Assembly: GCA_021014325.1 (NCBI GenBank)
Contig: CM037461.1
Span: forward strand, 6,787,501-6,851,500
Direction: 5' to 3'
DNA from: Plazaster borealis
Taxonomy: Eukaryota; Echinodermata; Asteroidea; Forcipulatida; Labidiasteridae
Length of the DNA stretch: 64,000 nt
Shown here: positions 12,436 to 23,718 of the stretch, in pieces
Position numbering within the stretch: position 1 is the stretch's first letter
Layout: the number at the start of each line of letters is the position of its first letter
Program-made: the position numbers and the translations under genes
The notes under the pieces: generated by a model
The model's input: the letters and a program-made list of their open reading frames with translations, nothing else
What the model was told of the DNA's origin: nothing
Databases searched by the model: none

Positions 12436-13980
12436 ATCAAAACTTTGTCTAACTACAGACCGGTGTCTAATTTTAAGAGTATTGGCAAGACCATTGAGCG
12501 CATTGTTGCCTCCAGACTGAATACTGTTATCTCTGACTTTGGCCTTGCTGATAAATTTCAATCTGCATACAAGTCCAGGCCTGTACAGAATCGGCACTTT
12601 TGCGGGTGCAAAATTACATTATGTGCTATGGATGAAGGTCATGTGACTGCCCTGATTCTGCTTGAGTTAATTGCGGCCTTTGACACCGTGGATCACACTA
12701 TTTTGCTCAAGAGACTTCGTGATGTTATTGATATTATTGGTTTACAAGGTAATGGTGCCAATCATAATATTTACGAAACAAATCACATTTTGTTCGCATT
12801 GGCATTCGACATCAGATCCGGTTGTTCGTAATTTGTCGGTCCCTCAAGGGTCAGTTCTTGGACCGCTGTGGTTCACAGTGTACACCTACCCAGTTCATAA
12901 CATCATCATGAAACACAAACTTAACCATCATGTATATGCTGTTGATACTCAGTTATATTTCTCTTTTAAACCATCTCAAATTGTTGCTGATGAGAGCATG
13001 AGTTGTATCTGAAACATGTGTGGTGAAATTCATTTTTGGATGCTAAAAAATCTCCTTAAAGTTAATGATAGTAAAACATAATTTATGATACTTGGTTCAC
13101 GTCAACAACTCTCTAAAGTTTCTGTTCCCCATATTAATACAGGTGACTCCGCAATAACCTCTGTTACTAGAGCTCGTAATCTTGGTATTATATTCGACTC
13201 TTACATGACACTTAGTTCACATATTTCTAGTATTGCACGTTCTATGACATTTCACATTCGTAATATCGGCAAAGTAAGACAGTATTTGACAAAGAATGCA
13301 ACTGAGCAGGTAGTGCACTCGGTCGTAGTTTCCAGACTTGACGTGTGTAATTCACTTTTATAGTTTATGGTTTTCTTTGTACTAAAATTGAACGTCTTCA
13401 GCAATTTCAGAACTCTGCTGTTTGCGTTATTACCTTGACTAAAAAGTCCTCCCATATTACGCCTATTTTTAAAGAGTTACACTGGTAACCAGTAAACAGT
13501 AGGATTCAGTACAAACTACTGCTTTTTGTGTATACATCACTTACTAACATTGCCCCTGCATATAATTATTGATGATCTTCTCAAACCAAACGATCCTCCT
13601 CGCAACTCTGGTTATACAATTATAATCTCCTAATTGACACCCATATCCAATCATTCATGAGGCGACCGATTTTTCTCACATGCTGCGCCACGCCTATGGA
13701 ACAAATTGCCTGCACAAGTAAAATCATCTGTTTCATTAAACCAATTTTTAAAAAATAATAAAGACTCATCTTTTTAATCAAGTATTTGAGTAGGCTTAAA
13801 TGGTTTGTTTTTTCTGTGTTTTTATTTTATTTCAATTTGTATTCCTTTACCACATGTAGTGTATTCTGGATTTCTTCTTAGCTTAGGCTTACGTTTCCAT
13901 TTTGATTATTGTACATGTTATGTTTGTATTAGCGCCATGAGCACAGTTGTGGATTTGTGCGCTTTATAAGTTTTCATTAT
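12436..13980 (+). pseudogene. Decayed CR1/L2-type LINE
   Basis: Recognisable RT pieces in several frames: SNYRPVSNFKSIGKTIERIV, ADKFQSAYKS, LELIAAFDTVDHTILLKRL, SVPQGSVLGPLWF, HVYAVDTQLYF, NLGIIFDSYMTLSSHI. The catalytic YADD is YAVD, and frameshifts and stops interrupt the frame. It ends near GCGCTTTATAAG as does the younger element at 17.9 kb. Inserted between Link-like exons 1 and 2. Confidence 0.85.
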
Positions 13981-15945
13981 TAGCTGTTCCGACTTAGAGT
14001 CGGAACAGGTTTTGTTTTCGGCGAGATTTGTGTTTGTTTGTATTATTATTCTTTGTTCCCATAGCATTTGTACACATTTTGTTTAGTCCTTGAAAAAACT
14101 AGGTGAATATGAAAGACTTAGATCCTATATCGTATAGAAGCTTAGTTCTTAAACTTAACATTAATCTAGTAATTGTTAAAATTGTTAATTAATCAGCCAT
14201 GTTTCAGCAAGATGAATATTTAATTAACAAACCTTGTTTGCACCATATCTCAAAAAGTCTACCGCCGATCGTCAAATTTATTTCAGTTATACACTTGTGG
14301 GATACTGTAAATGTGGTATGTGGCCTAAAATGCCGAACGACATCATCATGACATCATTTATTGTGCGTTTTCACCCGTGTACAAAACATATGGAATAAAG
14401 TGAAAACAAATTTGACTTTCAAAAACATAATTATGCGATTAAGCTCAAATTGCATCTCCTAGATTGCACAAATCTTTCTTAAAACAAGGGAAATTTTATT
14501 GACGGTAAATTTTAAAAACATCAAAACCTATGTAAACATTATCAGTAGAAAACAAAAAGTTTTAACTTTTTTGTAAGACTTGTTCCTTGTTATGGGGGTT
14601 AGTTTGCTTTTCTACTGACTTATGAAACCAGTTCCTTTGTATGAGGGGTTACTTCTTTATACAGAAAAAAATTATGAGACCTGTTCCTTGATATGAGGGG
14701 AGGTTAATTGCTTTACGTACTTACTTGTGAGACCTGTTCCTAGTTTGCATTGCATACTAACGTTTGAGACATGTTCCCTGGTGTTATGGGTAGTTCGCTT
14801 TAAGTACTAACTTGTGAGACCTGTTCCTTGATATGAGGGGTAATTCACTTTATGTAAAAACTTGTAAGACCTACTCCTTGATATGAGGGTTAGTTCACTT
14901 TACGTACTAACTTGTGAGACCTGTTCCTTGATATGGGGGGTAATTCGCTTTACATATTACATTTTTTGTAAGACTTGTTCCTTGTTATGGGGGTTAGTTT
15001 GCTTAACAACTGACTTATGAGACCAGTTCCTTTGTATGAGGGATTACTTCTCGTTACAGACTAACTTATGAGACCTGGTCCTTGATGTGAGGGGTAGTTA
15101 TTTGCTTTTCTACTGACTTATGAGACCAGTTCCTTTGTATGAGGGGTTACTTCTTTTTACAGAATAACTTATGAGACCTGTTCCTTGATATGAGGGGAGG
15201 TTATTTGCTTTACGTACCTACTTGTGAGACCTGTTCCTTGGTATGAGGGTTAATTCAATTTACGTACTTTACTTGTAAGACCTGTTCCTTGATATGAGGG
15301 GTAGTTCGCTTAAAGTACAAACTTGTGAGACCTGTTCCTTGATATAGGGTTTGTTCGTTTTATACATAATAATTTGTGAGACCTGTTCCTTGATATGAGG
15401 GGTACTTCGCTTTACATATTAACTTTTTTGTAAGACTTGTTCCTTATTATGGGGGTTAGTTTGCTTTACTACTGACTTATGACACCTGTTCCTTTGCATG
15501 AGGGGTTACTTCTCCTTACAGACTAACTTATGAGACCTCGTCCTTAATATTAGGGGAGGTTAATTGCTTTAGGTACTTACTTGTGACACCTGTTCCTAGT
15601 TTGTATTACGTACTACTTTCTGAGACCTGTTCCTTGATATGAGGAGTAGTTCACTTTAGATACTAACTTGTGAGACTTGTGCCTTGATATGAAGCTTAGT
15701 TTAATTTACGAACTGACTAATGAGACCTGTTCACTTTTAGAGTCATATCAGAATGAAGATTAGGTTTAGGTTTTAAAATAGGCACATTTAAAGTCAAAAT
15801 AAGGGCATGCCACAGGTGAAGTGTCTTTTATCTCAAGGTCAGACCCACTTTAAAGGCCTGGAGCGCCTAATCAAAGCAAAACTACAAGGAACAGCTTTGT
15901 GTTTGTTCAAAAACACATAATGTCTTGTTATTATTATTATTGCTA
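13980..15945 (+). repeat. Large dispersed repeat (GCTGTTCCGAC type), second copy
   Basis: Starts TAGCTGTTCCGACTTAGAG and its complement, continues with GATATTTAATTA/CACCATATCTC segments shared with 5600-6060, and ends with GGAACAGCTTTGTGTTTGTTC plus ATT triplets. The middle is a 50-bp tandem array not seen in the first copy. Confidence 0.65.
14560..15740 (+). repeat. 50-bp tandem repeat, about 22 units
   Basis: Unit of 50 bp: ACTTGTGAGACCTGTTCCTT then GATATGAGGGGTAGTTCACT and TTACGTACTA, repeated with substitutions and some indels over about 1.2 kb. No open frame and no protein content. Confidence 0.9.
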
Positions 15946-16084
15946 TTAATCATTGTACTATACCTGTAGTAATAAGTCACTGATAACGGTCGTAACAACA
16001 AATATACCATACCGCAACTAATATACTAAATCCGTAGCAACCACTACACTTATTAAAACCGTAGCAACTAATCTACTAAACCCT

Positions 16085-17945
16085 ACACGTCTGTGGTGTT
16101 GTATCGTCCTGGGGAGTCGATCGTATTTTTATTCATGCACTCAATATTCAGTGCTTTTATTCATGCACTTTATTCAGCAACATCCGTGGAGCTATCTTGG
16201 ACTCAACTGTCTGGACCGGACCTCCAGAATTATCATCCACCGGACGGACGGTATTTCAGCTAGCAACACTTGATGAGATTACTAAGATCATTAAATCATC
16301 ACCCTGCAAATCTAGTGCTCTCGATCCTGTCCCCACTTGGATGGTAAAGAAGGCACCTGCTGCATTTGCGACAATAATTTTGAGAGTCATCAACTGCTCC
16401 CTCTCATCTGCTACTGTTCCTGATGGTTTCAAGATGGCCCATATCACACCGCTTCTCAAGAAAAAACACTTGATCCCGAGTGTTTCAGCAACTACAGACC
16501 AGTCTCTCAACTTGCTTTTATCTCAAAAATTTTAGAGAAGGTCGTTGCTCATCGTCTTGGTGCGTACTTGCGTGACAACAACCTCTCAGAAAACATGCAG
16601 TCAGCCTACAAGCCAGGTCACAGTGTCGAAACCGCCCTAGTCAAGGTCACAAACGACATCCTCACAGCTATTGACAAAAAGCAGAAGGTTCTACTTGTAC
16701 TACTGGATCTCTCCGCAGCATTCGACACTGTGGACCATAGTCTGCTACTGAGAAGGATGTCTGACCGGTTTGGAATCTCTGGGGTGGTGCTTGACTGGTT
16801 CCGTTCCTACCTTAATTCAAGATCTCAAGCCGTCGTCATAGCCGACAGTAAATCAGAGCACCGGCACTTGAACTGTGGAGTTCCTCAGGGATCAGTCCTC
16901 GGTCCTTTCCTATTTACTATGTATACTACACTTCTTGGGGACATTGCGCGACGCCATGGTGTGAACTTCCATCTTTATGCAGACGACACGCAACTTTATA
17001 TCGCCTTCAAGCCAGGGTCTACCGATCACGCCACTTTTGACCAGATCCGCAACTGCATAACCGAGATGCAGCTGTGGTTGGAAAGCAACTTTCTTAAACT
17101 GATCAACGAAAAAACTGATGTCCTTCTCACTGGCTCAGGAAATTTTCAGAAAAATTTCACCATCAGCGGTCATGACCTGCCTGTCTCAGATACAGTGCGA
17201 GATTTGGGTGTTCATCTTGACAGCGAGCCGAGCATGAATGCCAACATTTCGTCTATATGTAAGAGCGCACACTATCATCTGTGGAACATTGCCAGAATCC
17301 GCAAATACCTCTCCTTCTCAGATGCAGAAAAAGTTATTCATGCCCTTGTCACGTCACGACTAGACTGCTGCAATGCAGTTCTGGCCGGCCTGCCAAATAC
17401 ATCAATATCCAGACTTCAGAGAATCCTTCATAATGCCGCTCGAGTTCTGGCAAAAATCAAGAAACATGATCACATTACTCCTATCCTTAAAGAACTCCAC
17501 TGGCTCCCGGTGCCCAAACGTATTGAATACAAGGTTCTCACCATTGTATTTAAAGCACTTCACGATTCTGCACCCACCTACATCAAAGATCTTCTTCAAA
17601 TAAGACACTGTCATTATGCTCTCCGTTCTGCTGCCTCAACCCGACTCGTTGTACCTAAATCTCGCACCACCCACTATGGCGACCGTGCATTCTCCCACAT
17701 TGCACATGTCTTATGGAACAAGCTACCTAGCGACATCAGAAACATTCACTCACTCAACACATTTCAAACTCGTATTAAGACACTTCTGTTTACTGCATGT
17801 TATTAACATTCCTGTTTTTGGTTTTTTTGGTGTATTTTCCTGTAGAGAGTTTGATACTTTGTAGTATCCTTTAGCGCCTTGAGTAATTTTTTTATTAGAA
17901 AGTGCGCTTTATAAGTTTGTATTATTATTATTATTATTATTATTA
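16085..17945 (+). mobile_element. CR1/L2-type LINE, 5'-truncated
   Basis: Carries the reverse transcriptase region and a 3' end finishing in GCGCTTTATAAG and an ATT microsatellite, as CR1/L2 elements do. The upstream part (16197-16470, reading LDPVPTWMVKK...PLLKK) and the main frame are offset by a frameshift near 16470. No endonuclease domain is present, so the copy is truncated at its 5' end. Confidence 0.9.
16568..17806 (+). CDS. LINE reverse transcriptase (main open frame)
   Basis: 412 codons from the first in-frame Met, although the true frame enters from upstream. RT motifs in order: QSAYKPGHSVETAL near residue 11, LLDLSAAFDTVDH near 47, GVPQGSVLGPFLFTMYT near 109, YADDTQLY (catalytic Asp pair) near 138, then the thumb and LVTSRLDCCNAVL and the C-terminal LHWLPVPKRIEYK segment. 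It synthesises cDNA on nicked target DNA. All catalytic residues are intact, but endonuclease and ORF1 are missing and the upstream frameshift makes it non-autonomous. It lies in a gene B intron, opposite to the host gene. Confidence 0.92.
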   Translation: MRDNNLSENMQSAYKPGHSVETALVKVTNDILTAIDKKQKVLLVLLDLSAAFDTVDHSLLLRRMSDRFGISGVVLDWFRSYLNSRSQAVVIADSKSEHRHLNCGVPQGSVLGPFLFTMYTTLLGDIARRHGVNFHLYADDTQLYIAFKPGSTDHATFDQIRNCITEMQLWLESNFLKLINEKTDVLLTGSGNFQKNFTISGHDLPVSDTVRDLGVHLDSEPSMNANISSICKSAHYHLWNIARIRKYLSFSDAEKVIHALVTSRLDCCNAVLAGLPNTSISRLQRILHNAARVLAKIKKHDHITPILKELHWLPVPKRIEYKVLTIVFKALHDSAPTYIKDLLQIRHCHYALRSAASTRLVVPKSRTTHYGDRAFSHIAHVLWNKLPSDIRNIHSLNTFQTRIKTLLFTACY

Positions 17946-19054
17946 ATATGTGTATACTATTTGGGGCATATAATTGCATGGTTGTCAAAACCTTTTTGAA
18001 ATGTAAATGAAAAAGTGCATTATCATCATTATCAATAAAATATAAACGGATTAATCATTTTATTTTGTATTCGTTCAGTATCAGAACTGACATCCTTTCC
18101 TACCTAGTGAGCCCTTTGTTTAAAGTCCGTTTCCCTCCGATGGCCTACCGGTCTGCAGCCAGTAAACCGAAAACATATTTTAGTAAATTACTCGTTCAGA
18201 TTTGAGCAAAAATAGGTTAAACCCTTTAAGTTCTATCCTAAAAAGGCCCGATTGACATAGTCTATGACCCTACAGGCAGTGTGACTCATGGGCTCGGAAT
18301 CTCTAGTTAGAAAACATTTTTCCCATAGGCTTGTGCACACAAAATGCTGCGGTTTCACAGTGTAAACACTTACTAATTAACACAAAACAAATTTTAAAAT
18401 AAATATTTATTAATTTTGTTTGCGTCAAACTGTCTCTACAACCTCTGGAAAGGTTATAAGCTTTAAATAAAAAGTATGAAAGCCACATAACAAAGGTGTT
18501 ATACACGTTTCCCCACGGTCTACTGGCTGCAGTTCCAAAAGGCAGTCGTGTGAATCTGACAGGGGCTGTGCATTGCAGGGTTTTAAATAAGATGCAATAT
18601 GTTTAATTTTGGTGAACACAATCAATTCACAAAACGGTCTAAACAGATGGATAAAGGCCCTCTAGAACCCAGGAAACAACTTCAATTAACAAAAAATACA
18701 CAGGATCAAGACAAAATATTGCGGTACGGTTCGGCCTACGTCAATAAAATATTCATTGTTTTAAGAAAGATTTGTGCAATCTAGGCAATGTAATTTGAGC
18801 TTAACCGAATAATTATGTTTCTGGAAGTCGGATTTGTTTTCACTTTATTCCATATGTTTTGTACATGGGTGAAAACACGCAATAAATGATGTCATGATGA
18901 CATCGTTCGGCATTTTAGGCAACAGACACGTATACGGTAATCCACAATTGTATAATTGAAAAAGGTGTAACGATCGGCGGTATACTTTTTGAAATATGGC
19001 GGTTTTAAACAAGATTGACTTACTAAATATTCACCTCGCTGAAACATGGCTATT
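17946..19054. other. Gene B intron, no gene seen
   Basis: AT-rich intron. 18810-19045 is a minus-orientation fragment of the GCTGTTCCGAC-type repeat (ATGTTTTGTACA, GATCGGCGGTATAC). The open frames at 18303-18625 overlap one another and have no content. Confidence 0.5.
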
Positions 19055-19426
19055 TATAGGCATCGTACACGTTTGGTAATTGTCAAAGACCAGTGTTCTC
19101 ACTTGGTTTATCCCAACATATGCATAAAATAACAAGCCTGTGAAAATTTGGGCTCAATTGGTCATCGAAGTTGCAAGAAAATTATGAAAGAAAAAACACC
19201 CTTGTTGTACAAATCTGTGTGCTTTCAGTTAGGAATAAAAACTTCTTGCAAGAAGTTTTTATTATTTTAATGAGAAATTACCTCTTTCTCAAAAACTACG
19301 TTACTTCAGAGGGAGTCGTTTCTCACAATGTGTTATACTATCAACAGCTCTCCGTTGCTCGTACCAAGTAAGTTTTTATGCTAATAAATATTTTGAGTAA
19401 TTACCAAACGTGTACGATGCCTTTAA
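19055..19426. mobile_element. MITE family 2 copy
   Basis: GGCATCGTACACGTTTGG at the left and CCAAACGTGTACGATGCC at the right. TTAA is kept on the right and mutated on the left (TATA). A loop holds ACTTCTTGCAAGAAGT. Confidence 0.78.
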
Positions 19427-19632
19427 TAACAACAAAGTTGTAAGTTTACATTTTACAATCTAAGTCAAGGCTTAAGCTCTCGATCATATGATTAAAAACA
19501 AATGACTGTGGCGTTGTGTTCGGTTGGTTGGTGTAGTTTGACGAAAACATCTCTCGCTGAAATACAAAAGACAGAAAGGAGAGAAATGTAGAACATTTTG
19601 ATTTAACATGGTTAAGAAATATTGGGACTTAC

Positions 19633-19959
19633 TCTGGTCTAAATGACATGTGTGACAGCAGTATCCTCGAGCGATTGACGATGGTCGGGGTGTATTTGGA
19701 ATAAGGCTACTCGCTGCATCTTCCGAAACTTTGAAATAACACTCCCCCGGCCTGTTGAAATAGCTACCGCATGACGTCACCCTTGCGTCTCGTCCTTTGA
19801 TGTCGATCAAGCCCCATGGGTCACTGCGGTAACCTGCATTGTAGGCAGCTTTCAACTGAGCCAATGAACACAGTTGCATATCACGCTGTGCACAACGCTC
19901 TCTGGCCTGTGTCAGGTCGGCACTTGGATAACTCTCCGGTGTTAAGAAGATACTGTATT
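19633..19959 (-). CDS. Gene B exon: Link-like module 1
   Basis: 327-nt phase 1-1 exon (TTTTTCAG / GTAAGT). Same pattern as its sisters, but the second cysteine is arginine (RCAQRDMQ for RCAQCDMQ, TGT to CGT), so one disulfide partner is lost. It follows the CUB second-half exon in transcript order and matches it in phase. Confidence 0.77.
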
Positions 19960-20269
19960 CTGAAAAATTAAAGTTTACTATGTTGTAACTTTATTTCAAA
20001 CTTAAAAGCGTGAAATCAAGCTTAAAAGTCGCAAGTCTTATTCTATACCCGTTGCAACCATTGTACCTTGGTCGTAGCAACCAATCTGCTATACCTTTAG
20101 TAATATAAAAAAAATATGCGCGATTAATTTGAAATTTGCATATATTCAAGTCGGGATGAGTAACATCCAAAATGTGGGGTCCTGTTCAATGACGTTATCA
20201 AGTTTCACCTGACGTCACCTTAAAGTTGCAGTATTACAAGATCAAAACCACCAAACACTACACAAAATG

Positions 20270-20780
20270 TCACCCCGTTTGACCTTGACTTCCTGTTCAA
20301 ATCGGAAGTTGAACTTTAATAATTAAAAAAACAAAAATTCCTGAAACACAGATTGGATTTTTTCAATGCAGACATCATTAGAAAGGTGTGTAACAACTTA
20401 ACAAACGATACACAGATGTGACCCCATTTGACCTTGACTTCCAGTTATCATCTATACATCATCAAAAAGGCCTCCAAAGACTAAACGAATGTCCTCATTT
20501 GACCTTGACTCTGGTTCAAACAAAAATTTGAACTACAACTACAACCCGAACCACAATTTTGACTTTTACAATGCATTCACCATTAGTAAGGTCTTCAAAA
20601 AGCAAACAAACTATACACAAAATGTGACTATTTGACCTTGACTTCCGGTTAAAACCGAAAGTTGATGATTAATTATAAGAAAATTCATAACTCCTGTACA
20701 TTAAATTGGTTTTGTACACTATATAAATCATCGGAAATACCTTCAAAAACTTAACAATCGCTAAACAAAGTGTGACCCAA
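20270..20780 (+). repeat. Degenerate tandem repeat with TTGACCTTGACTTCCGGTT
   Basis: Four or five diverged units of about 110-130 bp, each with a GTGACCCCATTTGACCTTGA core and a cluster of A runs. The core resembles the 130-bp array at 6430-7330 and 27460-27740, so it is probably an old relative. Confidence 0.6.
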
Positions 20781-20848
20781 TGTTTAAACAAAAACTTATG
20801 TCTAGGTTTACTTATTCATCTTCTCCCCATCGATGGTCTGCTGACAAA

Positions 20849-20913
20849 TACACACTAAATAAGTGTGAAGTGTAAGGTCACATAACCTTAACACTTCACA
20901 CTTATTTAGTTCT
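20849..20913. repeat. Hairpin (inverted repeat)
   Basis: ACTAAATAAGTGTGAAGTGT and its complement ACACTTCACACTTATTTAG sit about 20 bp apart around AAGGTCACATAACCTT. Probably a foldback repeat. Confidence 0.8.
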
Positions 20914-21289
20914 TAATTGGTAAAAGAAGCCACTGTAGTGACGTCATGGTGACGTCATCAGGTGTTTAATTGCATTAAATTAAAGTTTAATATTTGAAAA
21001 ACATCATCACTCATGATCCACTTAAATTTGTTTAAACTATCTATACCTTATCTGAAAGGTATTTTGCAACCTAACAAACACTACACAAAGTGAGACCTCA
21101 TTTGCCCTTCACTTCGGGCTCAAAACGGAAGTTGAACATTTCAAAAAATCATATCTCAAATATTTGACATGGTTTTTCTACATGAAATAATGTTTGACCC
21201 CTAGGCAACCCAATTTAAAGAGTAATGACGTCATTATCTACATTAACAACGGCGCCATCTTGGGACAAGTTTGAAATTGTACTATTTAC

Positions 21290-21400
21290 TAAAGGTTATA
21301 TAGCATATTGCTCAATGACACAAGTGCCATGACCGGGCCTCGAACCCATACTCTGATGATCAGAAACGTCAGAGCTTAAGACACGAAACAGGGACCTTAT
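21290..21400 (-). mobile_element. SINE fragment next to the CUB exon, shared by both genes
   Basis: Minus-orientation tRNA-like B box (GGGTTCGAGGCCCGG) and body CACTTGTGTCATTGAGCAA. The equivalent at 56275-56420 is longer and includes the head. Shared position means insertion before the gene duplication. Confidence 0.65.
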
Positions 21401-21410
21401 AAATGGATAC

Positions 21411-21532
21411 CTGATGTGTCTTTCTCTTGATCAGCTTTAAGCAAGAACCCGACAATTGAAGTTGTAAAATCGCTCTCGAAGGTAAGAAACATCACGTTTT
21501 CCTTTGACGCCACACTCAAAGGGTAGCGTTTC
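21411..21532 (-). CDS. Gene B exon: second half of a CUB domain
   Basis: 122 nt, phase 2 to 1 (ACGTAG / GTATCC). It encodes KRYPLSVASKENVMFLTFES and DFTTSIVGFLLKADQ, completing the CUB begun at 22151-21920. The same length and sites at 56437-56558 in gene A confirm it. A SINE fragment abuts its donor side in both genes. Confidence 0.85.
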
Positions 21533-21732
21533 CTACGTCAATATACAAAATAACATCTAATGTTAACGGTTTAAATGAAGTTGGATTTTGTCATATATTT
21601 ACGAACCATTTCTTTACACACAAAAAGACAGTCATTCATTTGACCAACGGAAAATAGAGTTTAGTTTTGTATAATTATTTCTGCTTCATTTTGATTCGAT
21701 ATATGCAATGTGAGACTTATGACACTGTTGCA

Positions 21733-21809
21733 GACGTCCCACTCATCTGTCCTTTTCCATTGTTCTCACCGACGAGAACAATAGAAAAGGACTCGTGAGT
21801 GGGACGCCT
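21733..21809. repeat. Long near-perfect hairpin, conserved in both genes
   Basis: GCGTCCCACTCATCTGTCCTTTTC... pairs with ...GAAAAGGACTCGTGAGTGGGACGC around a short centre (ACCGA); arms about 34 nt. The same hairpin is at 56750-56826 in gene A, with its arms equally intact. Confidence 0.85.
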
Positions 21810-21919
21810 ACCCTCGTCTCAAAAGTCTCCATTTGGTATCATTTTCTCCAATGCGCATTTTAATATAATATCTACATGACAATAAAAAAGTGGGAGGGGA
21901 CCGGTGACAATTTACTTAC

Positions 21920-22151
21920 CCAGTCAATTTTAAAAACGGGTCTGCAAAGGTATCACCATTCCCACAGTTGAGAAAATCGTAGCCTTCCTCTAAATCCATC
22001 GTCGTGAACGTGACAACTACTCTGTATCCCAGTTCTGCCACTATAAGCCACAAGCAACGAGCTTTATTGGGATATTGCTGTGGCCAGCCGGGGGAAGCTA
22101 TTGTTCCCAGATTACTATTGCTAACGTTAATAAAGCTGGCTCCACATGGTT
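21920..22151 (-). CDS. Gene B exon: first half of a CUB domain
   Basis: 232 nt, phase 1 to 2 (ATTACAG / GTAAGT). It encodes PCGASFINVSNSNLGTIASP, GWPQQYPNKARCLWLI and VVVTFTTMDLEEGYDFLNC, ending KLTG. CUB hallmarks as in its paralogue 56940-57171. Confidence 0.92.
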
Positions 22152-22350
22152 CTGTAATAATTGAGACAAGAAAAACTTTATTTTAACCATGTGAAGCAAC
22201 TTCGCTCTCGGATTATCATTAAGGCATGTTTTGAATAAATCTCGTGGTAATTAGCCCCCAATTAAGCTCCCATATTTGTTCCCCATATCTGATTTTCCTT
22301 AGGGCAACACGCCCAGGACTTGCAGAGTCTTTTGGTAGTACAGTACTCAC

Positions 22351-22464
22351 CGCATTCGAACTCATCAGACGAGTCAGTGCAGTCACTGTGTCCATTGCAA
22401 ATCAGTTGACTCGAAACGCATTGATGCCCAGATCGGCAAAAGAACTCAACCTCGGTGCAGTGAC
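22351..22464 (-). CDS. Gene B exon: LDL-receptor class A module
   Basis: 114-nt phase 1-1 exon (CTTCACAG / GTGAGT). It encodes HCTEVEFFCRSGHQCV, ICNGHSDC and DSSDEFEC: six cysteines with intact calcium ligands. Confidence 0.93.
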
Positions 22465-22673
22465 CTGTGAAGGCGCACATTGTTGTAATGTTTAATTAAT
22501 AACAGAAAGGTATCTCCACAGCCAAACGTGTTCATTAGTGGCGTAACCAGAGAGGGGCAGGTGGAAGGAGCTCAAAACTCGCCCCAACCTCTACAACCAG
22601 CCACCCTGCTGGTTACGCCACTGCAAACAAAAGCAGGCACAAGCAATGGTTGTTGAAACAAAGACAAACTCAC

Positions 22674-22787
22674 CGCAACCCATCTCATCGGAATAATCTG
22701 GGCAGTCTGCTACTCCGTTGCAAAGAGCTGTTTCCTCAACACATGCAAGACCAGATGCACAGAGAACTTCATTTTGCACCAAACACT
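22674..22787 (-). CDS. Gene B exon: LDL-receptor class A module
   Basis: 114-nt phase 1-1 exon (CTTACAG / GTGAGT). It encodes ECLVQNEVLCASGLACV, LCNGVADC and DYSDEMGC. Confidence 0.93.
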
Positions 22788-23718
22788 CTGTAAGGAGACC
22801 AATGATTAGATGGAACTGTTGGGGTATAATTCTGAAAGGTTATTTATTCAAGACGAATAAACTATAATGTGTGGAAAAATCTGGCCTCTTTAATTAAAAT
22901 CATGAAAACCACTAAAAACATTTTGGCGCAAATGAGAATGAAAACAGATACAAGCGCAATTTACAGTCCTAGTCTCTCGAATATTCGTATTCGAATATTA
23001 GACTCCGTATAGTGCGCAAATTGCTTTTGTAGAAACCAGTTAATGTAGGCTACCTAGAACGTTGGAACCCAAGTTTTTGAAAATTGTAAACACATACACG
23101 CGAAACTTGTACCGTCTGAGACAGCTGTTTGGGGTTCTATCGTTACTAAGACTACAGATTTTGTGTCTGCCAAGAAAACCTTAAAAATTACACGAGCTTC
23201 AATAATTGCAGTTGTTTAAATAGTCATAATTGTAAAAAATGCAATCTTTCGCAGAATACCTTTTTCCAATTTGTATATTTTGTCTCCTAAAAATAATTGA
23301 TTTGGGGTTAAACAAAGAAAAAGTCGCTTCCCCATAGCGTCGTAGATTGGTACATACCTTAATAATTAATTACTGTAAAAACTTACTTGGTCATAAGTAC
23401 TGCTGCTAAACTATTTTTTTGGAAAGGATTCCCTTTGATGTAATTTGGTTTAAATAATTGTTCACCCAAAATCATTTGAATCTGAGAAACAAGTTGAATC
23501 GTTTGTCAGATTTCTGAGGGTTTTCGTCCGTTCGCAAATGATGCGGCCAGAGATGCGGTTGGTACCCGCTATCACCTCGCCAAACGTGGATGGTTTCGAC
23601 ATTCTTGTGAAAATACCGTGACAGTTAGTTGCTGCTTTTCAGCAAGTACACACTGTATTCAGCTGCAACTTTCACATGTGACTTTGATTGTATCTTTCTT
23701 TTATTTGTGCCTTTGTAC
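22788..23718. other. Gene B intron, no gene seen
   Basis: AT-rich; includes a palindromic ATATTCG pair near 22980 (GAATATTCGTATTCGAATATT). Partly alignable with 57820-58500 in gene A. Nothing else recognised. Confidence 0.5.
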
